Positions 51,908 through 62,592 of a DNA stretch of 64,000 nucleotides are shown here, piece by piece. Each line of letters opens with the position of its first letter. The first letter of the stretch is position 1. A model generated the notes under the pieces. That model saw only the letters and a list, made by a program, of their open reading frames with translations. It did no database searches and was not told where the DNA came from. The stretch is taken from NCBI RefSeq assembly GCF_008704655.1, contig NZ_CP023688.1, positions 6,129,501-6,193,500 on the forward strand. The letters run 5' to 3'. Made by a program: the position numbers and the translations under genes. This DNA comes from Streptomyces rimosus. Its GTDB lineage: Bacteria > Actinomycetota > Actinomycetes > Streptomycetales > Streptomycetaceae.

Positions 51908-53065
51908 ATGACCACCACTCCGGCCGCCGCCTCCAGCACCGACCCGCACGCCAACGACGCCGCCCCGTACGGTGGCGGTGACCCGTACGCGGACTACCGC
52001 GGCGGGGACTTCCCCTTCACCTCGCTCGTCGACCTCGCCGACCGCCGCCTCGGCGCCGGTGTCATCGCCGCGAACGACGAGTTCTTCGCCGAGCGTGAGA
52101 ACCTGCTGACGCCCGGCCCCGCGGTCTTCGATCCCGAGCGCTTCGGCCACAAGGGCAAGATCATGGACGGCTGGGAGACACGGCGGCGGCGCGGGGCCGA
52201 CGGCGCCCACCCCTTCCCCGCCGACGACGAGCACGACTGGGCGCTGATCCGCCTCGCCGCCCCCGGCATCGTCCGCGGCGTCATCGTCGACACCGCCCAC
52301 TTCCGCGGCAACTACCCGCAGCAGATCACCGTCGAGGCGACCGCGCTCCCCGGCAGCCCGAGCCCCGAGGACCTGCTCGCCGCCGACGTGAAGTGGCAGG
52401 AGATCGTCCCCCGTACGCCCGTCCGCGGCCATGCCGCCAACGGCTTCACGGTGACGGCCGAACGCCGCTTCACCCACCTGCGCCTCAAGCAGCACCCCGA
52501 CGGCGGCATCGCCCGGCTGCGGGTCCACGGCGAGGTCGTGCCCGACCCGGCCTGGCTGGACGTGCTCGGCACCGTCGACCTGGCGTCCGTCCTGCACGGC
52601 GGCGTCGTCGAGGACGCCTCCGACCGCTTCTACTCCTCGCCCACCCAGATCATCCGCCCCGACCTCTCCCGCAAGATGGACGACGGCTGGGAGAACCGCC
52701 GCCGCCGGGTGCGCGACACCAACGACTGGGTACGCTTCCGCCTCGCCGCGCAGGGCGAGATACGCGCCGTCGAGATCGACACCGCGTACCTGAAGGGCAA
52801 CTCCGCGGGCTGGGCGGCCCTGTACGGATGCGACGCGCGGACCGCCGACCCGTCCGACGACGCGTCCTGGTTCGAAATCCTCCCCCGGACCAAACTCCAG
52901 CCCGACACCCCGCACCGCTTCGCGCTCCCGCGCCCGGTGACCGCCACCCACGTACGGCTGGACGTCTTCCCCGACGGCGGCGTGGCCCGCATGCGCCTGC
53001 ACGGCGACCTCACGGACGAGGGCCGCGCCGGACTGGTGCGGCGCTTCGATGAGCTGAGCGGCTGA
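51908..53065 (+). CDS. alc: Allantoicase
   Basis: The 385-residue protein has two copies of the allantoicase beta-sandwich domain, each with the KMDDGWE(N/T)RRRR-type signature (MDGWETRRRRG and MDDGWENRRRRV). It converts allantoate to ureidoglycolate and urea in purine catabolism. AAGGG precedes the ATG. The first 30 residues are a disordered extension. No other purine-degradation gene is in the window, unless the molybdenum hydroxylase acts on purines. Confidence 0.93.
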   Translation: MTTTPAAASSTDPHANDAAPYGGGDPYADYRGGDFPFTSLVDLADRRLGAGVIAANDEFFAERENLLTPGPAVFDPERFGHKGKIMDGWETRRRRGADGAHPFPADDEHDWALIRLAAPGIVRGVIVDTAHFRGNYPQQITVEATALPGSPSPEDLLAADVKWQEIVPRTPVRGHAANGFTVTAERRFTHLRLKQHPDGGIARLRVHGEVVPDPAWLDVLGTVDLASVLHGGVVEDASDRFYSSPTQIIRPDLSRKMDDGWENRRRRVRDTNDWVRFRLAAQGEIRAVEIDTAYLKGNSAGWAALYGCDARTADPSDDASWFEILPRTKLQPDTPHRFALPRPVTATHVRLDVFPDGGVARMRLHGDLTDEGRAGLVRRFDELSG

Positions 53066-53083
53066 GCCCGGCGCCACATGGCG

Positions 53084-53117
53084 AAGGCGCCCCGGACCAG
53101 GTGGCCCGGGGCGCCTT
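53084..53117. terminator. Two-way terminator with perfect 12-bp stem
   Basis: AAGGCGCCCCGG and CCGGGGCGCCTT flank a 10-base loop, between the convergent alc and pepN genes. Confidence 0.88.
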
Positions 53118-53136
53118 CAGCGCATTCGGCGAACCG

Positions 53137-55713
53137 CTACACGGCCGCCTCGTCCGCCCGCTGCGCCTTCAGCGCGCGCTCGATGCCGGAGCGGGACTCC
53201 GAGACCAGGCGGTGCAGGGCCGCGCTCGGGTCGGCCGAGGCGAGCCAGGTGTCCGTGGCGTCCAGGGTCTCCTGGGAGACCTGGAGGGCCGGGTACAGGC
53301 CGATCGCGATCTGCTGCGCCATCTCGTGGCTGCGGCTGTCCCACACGCGCTTGACCGCGGCGAAGTACTTCTCCGTGTACGGGGCCAGCAGGTCGCGCTG
53401 GTCGGTCTGGACGAAGCCGCCGATGACGGCCTCCTGGACCGCGTTGGGCAGCTTGTCGCTCTCCACGACCGAGGCCCACGCCTCCGCCTTGGCCTCGGGC
53501 GTCGGGCGGGACGCGCGCGCCGCCGCGGCGTGCCGCTCGCCCGCCGAGGTGCGGTCGCGCTGCAGCTCCGCCTCGATGGCCTTCTCGTCGGCGCGGCCGG
53601 TCGCGGCCAGCCGCTCGACCAGCGCCCAGCGCAGCTCGGTGTCCACGGCCAGGCCGGGGATCTCCTGCGAGCCGTCGAGCAGGCCCTGGAGCAGGTCCAG
53701 CTGCGCGTCCGTACGGGCCGCGACGGCGAACGCGCGGGCCCAGGCCAGCTGGTGGTCGCTGCCGGGGGCCGCGGCCCGCAGCTGCTCCAGCGTCGCCTCG
53801 GTCCACTTGGCCAGGCCGGTCTCGCGCCAGGCCGGGGCCGCGTACAGGTCCAGCGCCAGCTTCACCTGGCGGTGCAGCGACTGGACGACGCCGATGTCGG
53901 ACTCCTTGGTGATGCCGGACAGCACCAGGTCCAGGTACGCGCGGGCGGGCAGCTCGCCGTCGCGCGTCATGTCCCAGGCCGACGCCCAGCACAGCGCGCG
54001 CGGCAGCGACTCGGTGAAGTCGCCCAGGTGCTCGGTGACGACGCGCAGCGAGTCCTCGTCCAGGCGCACCTTGGCGTAGGACAGGTCGTCGTCGTTGAGG
54101 AGGATGACGTCCGGGCGCCGGGTGCCCGCCGGGAACGGCACCTCGGTGCGCTCGCCGTCCACGTCCAGCTCGATGCGGTCCGTACGGACGAGCTTGCCGT
54201 CCTTCAGGTCGTAGCAGCCGATCGCGATGCGGTGCGGGCGCAGCACCGGCTCGCCCTTGGCGCCGGCCGGCAGCGCCGGGGCCTCCTGGCGTACGGCGAA
54301 GGAGGTGAGCGTGCCGTCCCCGGCGACCTCCAGCTCCGGGCGCAGGATGTTGATGCCGGCGGTCTCCAGCCACGCCTTCGACCAGGTCTTCAGATCCCGG
54401 CCGCTGGTCTCCTCCAGCGCGCCGAGCAGGTCGGACAGGCGGGTGTTCTTGAAGGCGTGCGCCTTGAAGTACGCCTGGACGCCCCGGAAGAACTCGTCCA
54501 TGCCGACATAGGCGACGAGCTGCTTGAGGACGGAGGCGCCCTTCGCGTACGTGATGCCGTCGAAGTTGACGAGCACGTCGTCCAGGTCGCGGATCTCGGC
54601 CATGATCGGGTGGGTGGACGGCAGCTGGTCCTGCCGGTACGCCCAGGTCTTCATCGAGTTCGCGAAGGTGGTCCAGGCGTGCGGCCAGCGGCTGCCCGGC
54701 GCGTGCGCCTGGCAGGCGATGGAGGTGTAGGTGGCGAACGACTCGTTCAGCCACAGGTCGTTCCACCACTCCATGGTGACCAGGTCGCCGAACCACATGT
54801 GCGCCAGCTCGTGCAGGATGGTCTCGGCGCGCGTCTCGTACGCGGCGTCCGTCACCTTCGAGCGGAAGACGTACTGGTCGCGGATGGTCACCGCGCCCGC
54901 GTTCTCCATCGCGCCCGCGTTGAACTCCGGCACGAAGAGCTGGTCGTACTTGGCGAACGGGTACGCGTAGTCGAACTTCTCCTCGAACCAGTCGAAGCCC
55001 TGCCGGGTGACCTCGAAGATCGCGTCCGCGTCCAGGTGCTCGGCCAGCGACGGGCGGCAGTAGATGCCCAGCGGCACCGACCGTCCTTCGCCCTCCCAGG
55101 TGCTGTGCACGCTGTGGTACGGGCCGGCGATCAGCGCGGTGATGTACGTGGAGATCCGCGGCGTCGTCTCGAACCGCCACACGTTGTCCACCGGCTCCGG
55201 CGCCGGCGAGTTGGAGATCACCTTCCAGCCCTCGGGGGCCTTGACGGTGAAGGTGAACGTCGCCTTCAGGTCGGGCTGCTCGAAGCTGGCGAACACCCGG
55301 CGGGCGTCCGGTACCTCGAACTGGGTGTAGAGATACGCCTGCTGGTCGACCGGGTCGACGAAGCGGTGCAGGCCCTCACCGGTGTTGGTGTACGCGCAGT
55401 CCGCGACGACCTTCAGCTCGTTGCGGCCCTCGCGCAGCCCCGGCAGCGCGATGCGGGAGTCCGCGAAGACCGTGCCCGGGTCCAGGTTCTCGCCGTTCAG
55501 CACCACCTCGTGCACGGCCGGCGCCACCAGGTCGATGAACGATTCCGCACCCGCCTCGGCGGCGTCGAACCGCACCGTGGTCACCGACCGGTAGGTGCCG
55601 CCCTCGCCGGCCTCCTGCGCGCCGGAGAGGTCCAGATCGATCTCGTACGCGTCCACGCTCAGCAGCTTCGCCCGCCGCTGCGCCTCGTCGCGGGTCAGAT
55701 TCGTGCCAGGCAC
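53137..55713 (-). CDS. pepN: Aminopeptidase N (M1 family)
   Basis: The 858-residue cytoplasmic zinc aminopeptidase has the GAMEN exopeptidase motif at 267-271. The zinc site HELAH (His301, Glu302, His305) has Glu324 in WLNESFA as the third ligand. An ERAP1-like helical C-terminal domain follows. GTG 55713 is preceded by AAGGAG. The frame opens further upstream, but that part is not homologous. It trims peptides from the N-terminus in protein turnover. Confidence 0.94.
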   Translation of the reverse strand: MPGTNLTRDEAQRRAKLLSVDAYEIDLDLSGAQEAGEGGTYRSVTTVRFDAAEAGAESFIDLVAPAVHEVVLNGENLDPGTVFADSRIALPGLREGRNELKVVADCAYTNTGEGLHRFVDPVDQQAYLYTQFEVPDARRVFASFEQPDLKATFTFTVKAPEGWKVISNSPAPEPVDNVWRFETTPRISTYITALIAGPYHSVHSTWEGEGRSVPLGIYCRPSLAEHLDADAIFEVTRQGFDWFEEKFDYAYPFAKYDQLFVPEFNAGAMENAGAVTIRDQYVFRSKVTDAAYETRAETILHELAHMWFGDLVTMEWWNDLWLNESFATYTSIACQAHAPGSRWPHAWTTFANSMKTWAYRQDQLPSTHPIMAEIRDLDDVLVNFDGITYAKGASVLKQLVAYVGMDEFFRGVQAYFKAHAFKNTRLSDLLGALEETSGRDLKTWSKAWLETAGINILRPELEVAGDGTLTSFAVRQEAPALPAGAKGEPVLRPHRIAIGCYDLKDGKLVRTDRIELDVDGERTEVPFPAGTRRPDVILLNDDDLSYAKVRLDEDSLRVVTEHLGDFTESLPRALCWASAWDMTRDGELPARAYLDLVLSGITKESDIGVVQSLHRQVKLALDLYAAPAWRETGLAKWTEATLEQLRAAAPGSDHQLAWARAFAVAARTDAQLDLLQGLLDGSQEIPGLAVDTELRWALVERLAATGRADEKAIEAELQRDRTSAGERHAAAARASRPTPEAKAEAWASVVESDKLPNAVQEAVIGGFVQTDQRDLLAPYTEKYFAAVKRVWDSRSHEMAQQIAIGLYPALQVSQETLDATDTWLASADPSAALHRLVSESRSGIERALKAQRADEAAV

Positions 55714-55846
55714 CCGTTCATCTCCTTCGCTTCGGACTTTGGGCCATCCTTCCACGGAGCTCCCGACCACCCGGTCGGGGCATGGGAGAAGATCCGGCCC
55801 ACCCCGCCCGCGCCCGTCCCCTACGCTCCGCCGCAAGGAGGCGACG

Positions 55847-56446
55847 ATGGCTACGACAGAGCACGACACAGCCGAGCACATCATGCGCGGCAGGGACGGG
55901 CACGGGCTACTGCGTTTCCTGGAGGAGCGCCCGGAACTGGATCACCTGAGGATCGAGCTGGTCCAAGACGAGATCGTCATGCGGCGGTCGGGGTCGCCGT
56001 TCCGTACCTGCACCGTCGCTCTGCTCGGCTCCCAGATGGAGCGCGCGGGCTGGGCGGGGCTGTCCGGCCAGGCGCTGATCTCCGGCGTTCCCGGCTCCGA
56101 GCCCAAGGCGGACCTCGTCGTCACCACGGATGAGGCCATGCAGGACAACTGCCACCCCTACCCCGCGGACCGGGTGCACCTGGTCGTGGAAATCGTGGAG
56201 AAAGTCGTGTCCGAGCGGGACAGCGACTACGCCGGGAAGCGCAGGTGGTACGCGCGGAGCCGCATCCCGCTCCATCTGCTCGTCGACCCCGACGAGGGCG
56301 CCGTCGAGCTGCACTCGCAGCCCGGGGACCTGGATTACGGCCGGGTGGACCGCTACCGGTTCGGCGATCCGGTGCCGCTTCCCGAGCCGTTCTCATTCGC
56401 GGTCGACACGACGCGGTTCAAGCCGTACCCACCCAAGCTGCCGTAG
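55847..56446 (+). CDS. Uma2-family PD-(D/E)XK nuclease-like protein
   Basis: The 199-residue protein has the Uma2 core: KADLVV supplies Asp, LVVEIVEK supplies Glu, and the YAGKRRWYARSRIPLHLLVDP segment closes the fold. Streptomyces genomes encode many copies; their DNA substrates are mostly unknown. AAGGAGG lies perfectly before the ATG. It is divergent from pepN and 39 bases before mazE. Confidence 0.88.
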   Translation: MATTEHDTAEHIMRGRDGHGLLRFLEERPELDHLRIELVQDEIVMRRSGSPFRTCTVALLGSQMERAGWAGLSGQALISGVPGSEPKADLVVTTDEAMQDNCHPYPADRVHLVVEIVEKVVSERDSDYAGKRRWYARSRIPLHLLVDPDEGAVELHSQPGDLDYGRVDRYRFGDPVPLPEPFSFAVDTTRFKPYPPKLP

Positions 56447-56485
56447 GGGTAGCAAGGGCATTCCCACCCGAGTAGCATCATAGGT

Positions 56486-56722
56486 ATGAAGATCAGCGTC
56501 AGCCTGCCGGAAGAGGACATCGCCTTCCTCGACGCGTACGGCAAGAAGACGGACGCCGATTCGCGGTCGGCGGTGATCCACGCGGCGGTCGAGCTGCTGC
56601 GTGCCTCCGAGCTGGAGGCGGATTACGCCTCGGCGTGGGAGGAGTGGGACGAGAGCGACGACGCGCTGCTGTGGGACGGGGTCTCCGGGGACGGGATCGG
56701 AAGCGCCGATGCGGCGCGGTGA
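56486..56722 (+). CDS. mazE: MazE-type antitoxin (ribbon-helix-helix)
   Basis: The 78-residue protein begins MKISVSLPEEDIAFLDAYGKK, a ribbon-helix-helix DNA-binding fold. An acidic C-terminus (WEEWDESDDALLW) would wrap the toxin. There is no clear ribosome site; TAGCAT 7 bases upstream may be a -10 for a leaderless message. It overlaps mazF by 14 bases, the usual antitoxin-first order. Confidence 0.88.
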   Translation: MKISVSLPEEDIAFLDAYGKKTDADSRSAVIHAAVELLRASELEADYASAWEEWDESDDALLWDGVSGDGIGSADAAR

Positions 56723-57056
56723 CCTCTATCTGGTTGATCTGGAGCCGGTCCGGGGGAGCGAGGCCAACAAGTACCGTCCTGCGGTGGTCGTGTCCAACGA
56801 CGCGGCCAATCGGTCCGTGCAGCGCGCCGGAAGGGGTGTGGTGACGGTCGTGCCTGTGACGGCCAACGTCGCCCGGGTCTACCCGTTCCAGGTGCTGCTG
56901 ACCGCCGACGACTGCGGGCTGCCGCGCGACTCGAAGGCCCAGTGCGAGCAGGTGCGCGCGGTGTCCGTCGAGCGGCTGGGGCGGCGGGTCGGCAGCGTCC
57001 CGGCGCGCGTGATGGTTGGGCTGGACGCGGCCCTGCGCAGGCATCTGGCGCTCTGA
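56709..57056 (+). CDS. mazF: MazF-type mRNA interferase toxin
   Basis: The 115-residue protein has the MazF/PemK fold signature RRGDLYLVDLEPVRGSEANKYRPAVVVSND with the catalytic Arg, then VPVTANVARVYPF and a SKAQCEQVRAVS strand. It cleaves mRNA at short sites. It overlaps the antitoxin gene by 14 bases. Probably autoregulated by the MazEF complex. Confidence 0.9.
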   Translation: MRRGDLYLVDLEPVRGSEANKYRPAVVVSNDAANRSVQRAGRGVVTVVPVTANVARVYPFQVLLTADDCGLPRDSKAQCEQVRAVSVERLGRRVGSVPARVMVGLDAALRRHLAL

Positions 57057-57136
57057 ACCGGCACTCTGAAGGGGCCGGACATCTCCACGTCCGATTTCCG
57101 CCGGAAACGGGCCGGATGCCCGCCCACCCTGTACGT

Positions 57137-57658
57137 ATGACGACGTACACACCCCTCCCCATCCCGGAAGCGGCCCTCAAGGAACTGCGCGTATCGGACG
57201 ACTCCGGGCGGGCCATGGAACCGTTCACCGCCGGGAGCGCGAGTGATCGCGTCAGCAGCGTGGGCAGTCCGCTGCGCTGCTGCCTGCGGCCCGTCGAGGA
57301 GGGCGAGCGGATCGCGCTCGTCTCGTACGCGCCGCTGCGGCGGTGGGCCGAGGAGACCTGGGCCAGGCCCGGCGCGTACGACGAGTGCGGGCCGGTGTTC
57401 ATCCACGCGGAGGACTGCGGCGGGCCGGACGCCGGACGGACCGGGTACCCGTTCGCGCGGCCGGGCGCGCTGCGGACGCTGCGGCGTTACAACGCGGACG
57501 GGCACATCGTCGGCGGACGGGCCTTCGAGATCCCCGAGGACACGGACGCCGGGTTCGACGCGGCGCTCGCGGAGGCGTTCGCGCAGCCGGACGTCGTGCT
57601 GGTGCACGTGCGCGCCCTCGAATACGGGTGCTTCCACTTCGAGGTGCGGCGGCCGTAG
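57137..57658 (+). CDS. DUF1203 family protein
   Basis: The 173-residue protein has the family's LRCCLRPVEEGERIALVSYAPL and GPVFIHAEDC segments and a C-terminal VRALEYGCFHFEVRR. The biochemical function of DUF1203 is unknown; paired Cys and His residues hint at metal or redox use. The ATG at 57137 has no ribosome site. It is followed by a perfect palindromic terminator. Confidence 0.85.
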   Translation: MTTYTPLPIPEAALKELRVSDDSGRAMEPFTAGSASDRVSSVGSPLRCCLRPVEEGERIALVSYAPLRRWAEETWARPGAYDECGPVFIHAEDCGGPDAGRTGYPFARPGALRTLRRYNADGHIVGGRAFEIPEDTDAGFDAALAEAFAQPDVVLVHVRALEYGCFHFEVRRP

Positions 57659-57676
57659 GCGGCACGTGCGTACGCC

Positions 57677-57710
57677 GCGGGGCCCGTACGGACGTCCGTA
57701 CGGGCCCCGC
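57677..57710. terminator. Perfect 34-bp palindrome, two-way terminator
   Basis: GCGGGGCCCGTACGGAC is followed directly by its exact reverse complement, between the convergent DUF1203 and asd genes. Confidence 0.88.
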
Positions 57711-57728
57711 CACGCGTGCGGAAACGTC

Positions 57729-58844
<1,116 letters not shown>

Positions 58845-61800
58845 TCACGGCACGACCTTTTCGATGCGCACGCCGCCGCTGCCGGTGACCGTGCCGGAGG
58901 GGTTCAGCAGCCGGACCTCGCCGGAGAACCCGCGTCCTTCGGGGGCCGGGCCCGCGACCGATACCTCGGCCGTGACCTGCGTCGATGCTCCGCTACCCAG
59001 CTTCACCGGTTTCGATTCGTCCGTCTTCAGCGAGCCGAGCGCGGGGGAGTAATACACATCACGGTAGTCGTAGGCGGTGCTGCCGGCGGGGACCTCGTAG
59101 CCGTCCACGACGACGGTGTAGGTGCCGGGCGCGGGCCTGGCGACGCTGACCGCCTCGTCCGAGCCGCCGGTCGCCGAGGAGGCGACGACCTTGCCGCCGA
59201 GCAGGATGCTCAGGTCCAGGTCGGCCTTGGCGTCGGCGGGCGCGCCGATCGCGGCGTCCAGCCGGGACACCCCGCTGCCCACGACGACCTCGTACCGCTG
59301 CGACTCGCCCTGCTTGACCGTCGGGCGCTGCGTACGGGACGAGCCCAGCTCGCCGCCCTTGAGGGTGCCGTCGAACGCGGCGGAGGCGTTGGTGACCTTC
59401 CACGTCACCGGGGTCGGGCTGCCGGCCTTGACCTCGGGCAGGACGCGCACGGCCGGCTCGAAGGTGGTGCCGAGGGTGGACGCGGTGAGCGTGTACGGGT
59501 TGTCCAGCAGCGGCGAGGTGCGCCGCGCCTCGACCTCGAATTCCCAGACGCCGGGCGCCGGGTTCTGATACGTGCGCCGCACCGGGTCGCACGTGTTGGC
59601 CGGGTTCGGGTAGTTGGGGTAGCAGTTCGGGGTGCTGGTCGGGTCGGCCGGGACGCCCTGCGGGGTGATCGCTATCCAGCGCGTCTGGCTGCCCGCCGCG
59701 AGCCCGCTCATCGCGACCTGGAGGGCCTTGGCGCCCTGCGGGACGGCGATGAAGTACGAGGTGGTGGCGTTGCGCTGGACGGTGCCGGACTTGGCGAGGG
59801 TGTGCGACGGCGCGGCCAGCGGCTCGGCGGCCACCACGGTGGCGAGGATCTTGCGGTCCACGCCCTCGGTGCGCGGGTCGTCCAGGTCCAGGGTGACGCT
59901 GTGCAGGCCGGCGGTGCGGGGCTTCGCGGTGAGCTCGATCGTCACCGGCCGGTTCAGCGGCAGCCACACCGCGCCGTCCTCGTCCGGCAGGTCGAAGGTG
60001 CCGTCGTTGTTGATCAGGTCGAGCTCGTGCCGCACGGGGCGGTCGGGCCCGGTGGTACGGGTGAGGGTGATCTCGTACGTACGCGACTGCCGGACCTTCA
60101 GGCCGCCCTCGCGGTCGTAGAGCCCGGTGCCGTAGCCCGGCGTCTTGAGGCGGTCGGACAGGGCCGTCTTCACCGGGGCGCGGACCGTGTACTCGTGCGC
60201 GGCGGCGCCGTGCCGGATCGCGGACCAGGCGGCGCGGATGTCCATCAGGCCGGAGCCCTGCTCGTACGACTGGAAGCCCTTGATCTGCTTGGCGGTCGAG
60301 GTGAGCGCGGTGCGCAGCTTCGCCGGGGGCAGCTCGACGCGCTGCTGCTTCGCGGCGGACAGCAGCAGGGCCGAGGCGCCGGTGGCCTGCGGCGCGGCCA
60401 TCGAGGTGCCCTGGAGCATGGCGTAGCCGGGCGGCAGGTCGTAGCCCGCCTCGGCGGTGGGGCCGCCGGGCTCCCAGGTGGGGATGGTGTTGATGGAGGC
60501 GCCGGGCGCAGTGATGACGGGCGTGAAGCCGCCGTCCTCGCGCGGGCCGCGGGAGGAGAACGGCAGCATGGCGTACTTGCGCGTCACGGCCGAGCCGTAG
60601 TTGGCCGCCCAGGTCTCCTTCGAGATGGACGCGCCGACGCTGATGACCTTGTCGGCCAGGCCCGGGTCGCCGATGGTGTTGGCGCCGGGGCCGCTGTTGC
60701 CCGCCGAGATCACCAGCTGGACGCCGTAGGTGTCGATCAGCCGGGTGTACAGCTCGGCGCGGGCGTTGTTGCCGTCGTTGAGCGCGGGCAGGCCGCCGAT
60801 CGACATGTTGACGATGTCCACGCCGCGCTTGGTGACGAGGTCGATCATGCCCTCGGTGAGCGCGATGTTGGTGCAGCCGCCGCTCCAGGTGCAGGCGCGC
60901 GAGGAGACCAGCTTGGCGCCGGGCGCCGCGCCGTTCATCTTCCCGCCGAACAGGCCGTTGGCGGCGGTGATGCCCGCGACGTGGGTGCCGTGCTCGGACT
61001 CCACGACGCCGATGTTGACGAAGTCGGCCTTCTTGCCCGCCCAGTCCCCGCCGAGCGGGTCCATGGGCACGTCCTTGCGGACCTCCACCGTGAACGGGAT
61101 GCGCTCGGCGATCGGGGTGTCCGGCTTGTCCTCACCGAAGTAGCCGATGTCGAAGCCGTCCTTGTACGGCTTCATCGGCTTGTCGTCGGTGAAGTCACCG
61201 TTGTCGTTGAGGTCCACCCGGACCGTGCCGGCGGCCGGGTCGTAGAGCACGCCCCAGCGGTCGGTGGTGTCGCCGTCGCGGTTCAGGTCGCCCTTCATGT
61301 CGCCGCCGGTGGTGGCGGCCTCGGCGAAGGTGCTGATCCGGTACGAGCCTTCGGGCGCCTTGTAGGTCCGGCCGTTGTAGGTGAAGGACGGGCCGGAGAC
61401 GGCGGTGGTCATCGGGCGCCAGGTCTGGTCGCCGTCGCTGATCGGGTCGGTCGCGGTCACCCAGTCGACGATCTTGCGCTCGCCGGTGGTGGTCTTCTGC
61501 AGCGCGGGGTGCGCCAGGTCCACGCCGGAGTCGAGGATGCCGATGGTCACGCCGCGGCCGTCGGCCTTGGGGTGGTCGCGCACGAAGTCCACCGCGCCGG
61601 TCTCGAAGGACGGCTGGTACGGGTTCTTCGCCGGGGTGTCCTTGCCGGGCGCCGGGTAACTCCCGGCCTGCGGCCTGCCCTTGGCCTTGCCGCCCGCGTC
61701 GGGCCGCGGGTCCGGCAGCTTGATCTCCTGCCGTAGGTCGATGGCGTGCACGTCCGACAGCTTCTGCATCTTCGCGATGGCGGCGTCGGCCTGGGCGGTG

Positions 61801-62180
61801 GGCACGGTGGCGCGTACGTAGCCGAGCTTGTCGTCGGTACGGCCGACGGAGGCGCCCTTCAGGGAGTCGAGGCCGGCGGCGGCCTGCTCGGTGGCGCCGG
61901 GCGCGGTGGCGAGCATCATCGAGACGAACCGGGCGCCGCCGGCCTTCGCGCGGGCCAGCAGTTCGGCGTCCTGCGAACCGAGCTTGTCGTGCGGGCCCTT
62001 CGGCTCGGGCGTGGTGCCGGCGGATATTCGGGTGTCCGCGTCGGTGCCGGCGGCGTGGGCGGTGCCCGCCGCGGTGAGGGCGGGCCCGGCCGCGGTCGCC
62101 ACGGCGACGGCCGCGACGGCCGCGAGCCGGGCCGTGCGTCTGGCCCGGCCGGCGGCCGGACGGGGGGTGTCGGGGGTCAT
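58845..62180 (-). CDS. Secreted subtilisin-like serine protease (S8) with large insertion
   Basis: The 1111-residue protein has a signal peptide (about 1-44, ending TAHAAG) and an inhibitor-like prodomain (about 60-140). The S8 domain has Asp217 (ILDSGVDLAHP), His397 (HGTHVAG), Asn in ISAGNSG and Ser593 (GTSMAAP). Between Asp and His lies a 180-residue insertion with two DxNxDG-like loops (DLNRDGDTTD, DLNDNGDFTD) that look calcium-binding. The C-terminal 450 residues are beta-rich domains without a cell-wall anchor. GAGG precedes the ATG at 62180. It is divergent from the metallophosphoesterase gene. Confidence 0.93.
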   Translation of the reverse strand: MTPDTPRPAAGRARRTARLAAVAAVAVATAAGPALTAAGTAHAAGTDADTRISAGTTPEPKGPHDKLGSQDAELLARAKAGGARFVSMMLATAPGATEQAAAGLDSLKGASVGRTDDKLGYVRATVPTAQADAAIAKMQKLSDVHAIDLRQEIKLPDPRPDAGGKAKGRPQAGSYPAPGKDTPAKNPYQPSFETGAVDFVRDHPKADGRGVTIGILDSGVDLAHPALQKTTTGERKIVDWVTATDPISDGDQTWRPMTTAVSGPSFTYNGRTYKAPEGSYRISTFAEAATTGGDMKGDLNRDGDTTDRWGVLYDPAAGTVRVDLNDNGDFTDDKPMKPYKDGFDIGYFGEDKPDTPIAERIPFTVEVRKDVPMDPLGGDWAGKKADFVNIGVVESEHGTHVAGITAANGLFGGKMNGAAPGAKLVSSRACTWSGGCTNIALTEGMIDLVTKRGVDIVNMSIGGLPALNDGNNARAELYTRLIDTYGVQLVISAGNSGPGANTIGDPGLADKVISVGASISKETWAANYGSAVTRKYAMLPFSSRGPREDGGFTPVITAPGASINTIPTWEPGGPTAEAGYDLPPGYAMLQGTSMAAPQATGASALLLSAAKQQRVELPPAKLRTALTSTAKQIKGFQSYEQGSGLMDIRAAWSAIRHGAAAHEYTVRAPVKTALSDRLKTPGYGTGLYDREGGLKVRQSRTYEITLTRTTGPDRPVRHELDLINNDGTFDLPDEDGAVWLPLNRPVTIELTAKPRTAGLHSVTLDLDDPRTEGVDRKILATVVAAEPLAAPSHTLAKSGTVQRNATTSYFIAVPQGAKALQVAMSGLAAGSQTRWIAITPQGVPADPTSTPNCYPNYPNPANTCDPVRRTYQNPAPGVWEFEVEARRTSPLLDNPYTLTASTLGTTFEPAVRVLPEVKAGSPTPVTWKVTNASAAFDGTLKGGELGSSRTQRPTVKQGESQRYEVVVGSGVSRLDAAIGAPADAKADLDLSILLGGKVVASSATGGSDEAVSVARPAPGTYTVVVDGYEVPAGSTAYDYRDVYYSPALGSLKTDESKPVKLGSGASTQVTAEVSVAGPAPEGRGFSGEVRLLNPSGTVTGSGGVRIEKVVP

Positions 62181-62271
62181 CGCACACCTCTTCGGGGTGA
62201 AGGGTCCGGAAATCGGACCTGTATGACCGCTCAATATGACGTAAGGGGACGGTGTTTGGGGAGGGATGCGA

Positions 62272-62285
62272 TCACAAGATTGTGA
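62272..62285. promoter_or_regulatory. 14-bp dyad upstream of the subtilase gene
   Basis: TCACAA, GA, TTGTGA is a perfect dyad 92 bases before the subtilase start. It resembles half of a CRP/FNR-family site, but the regulator is not known. Confidence 0.4.
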
Positions 62286-62486
62286 ACATTCGTGCGGACT
62301 GTACGGAGTGCGCGGGCGGTGCCTTCCCTGCCCGGCACCCGGCGCCCGCCCGGTCCGGACCGCCGCCCGCCTACCCCGTGACATGAACCTCCGGTGACCT
62401 CGGCCCGCCCCTGGTCCGAGGGCCCGGTAACCATCGTCGGCCGCTGTGATCCCTGTCCGGCGATCGGCGGCCGGCGTTGCCGCACG

Positions 62487-62508
62487 GTTCACCCGGGGTC
62501 CATTCCGG
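62487..62508 (+). promoter_or_regulatory. PHO box (PhoP direct repeats) upstream of the metallophosphoesterase
   Basis: GTTCACCCGGG (62487-62497) matches 10 of 11 bases of the Streptomyces PhoP repeat unit GTTCACCCGGC. A second, weaker unit, GTCCATTCCGG (62498-62508), follows directly in phase. It lies 85 bases before the start codon. It implies induction under phosphate starvation. Confidence 0.68.
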
Positions 62509-62592
62509 TTGCCAACGCTCCCTGGTGAGGGGGCAGTTGCGGGCTTTCCGCGCTGCCCCCGCCGCTGCCCGTCCGTACCAGGGAGCTCGCGC

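Larger units (their letters stand above)
62181..62592. other. 412-base divergent regulatory region
   Basis: No gene is seen. The part next to the subtilase gene is AT-richer and holds the dyad TCACAA-GA-TTGTGA (62272-62285). The part nearer the metallophosphoesterase holds PHO-box-like direct repeats at 62487-62508. Confidence 0.6.
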
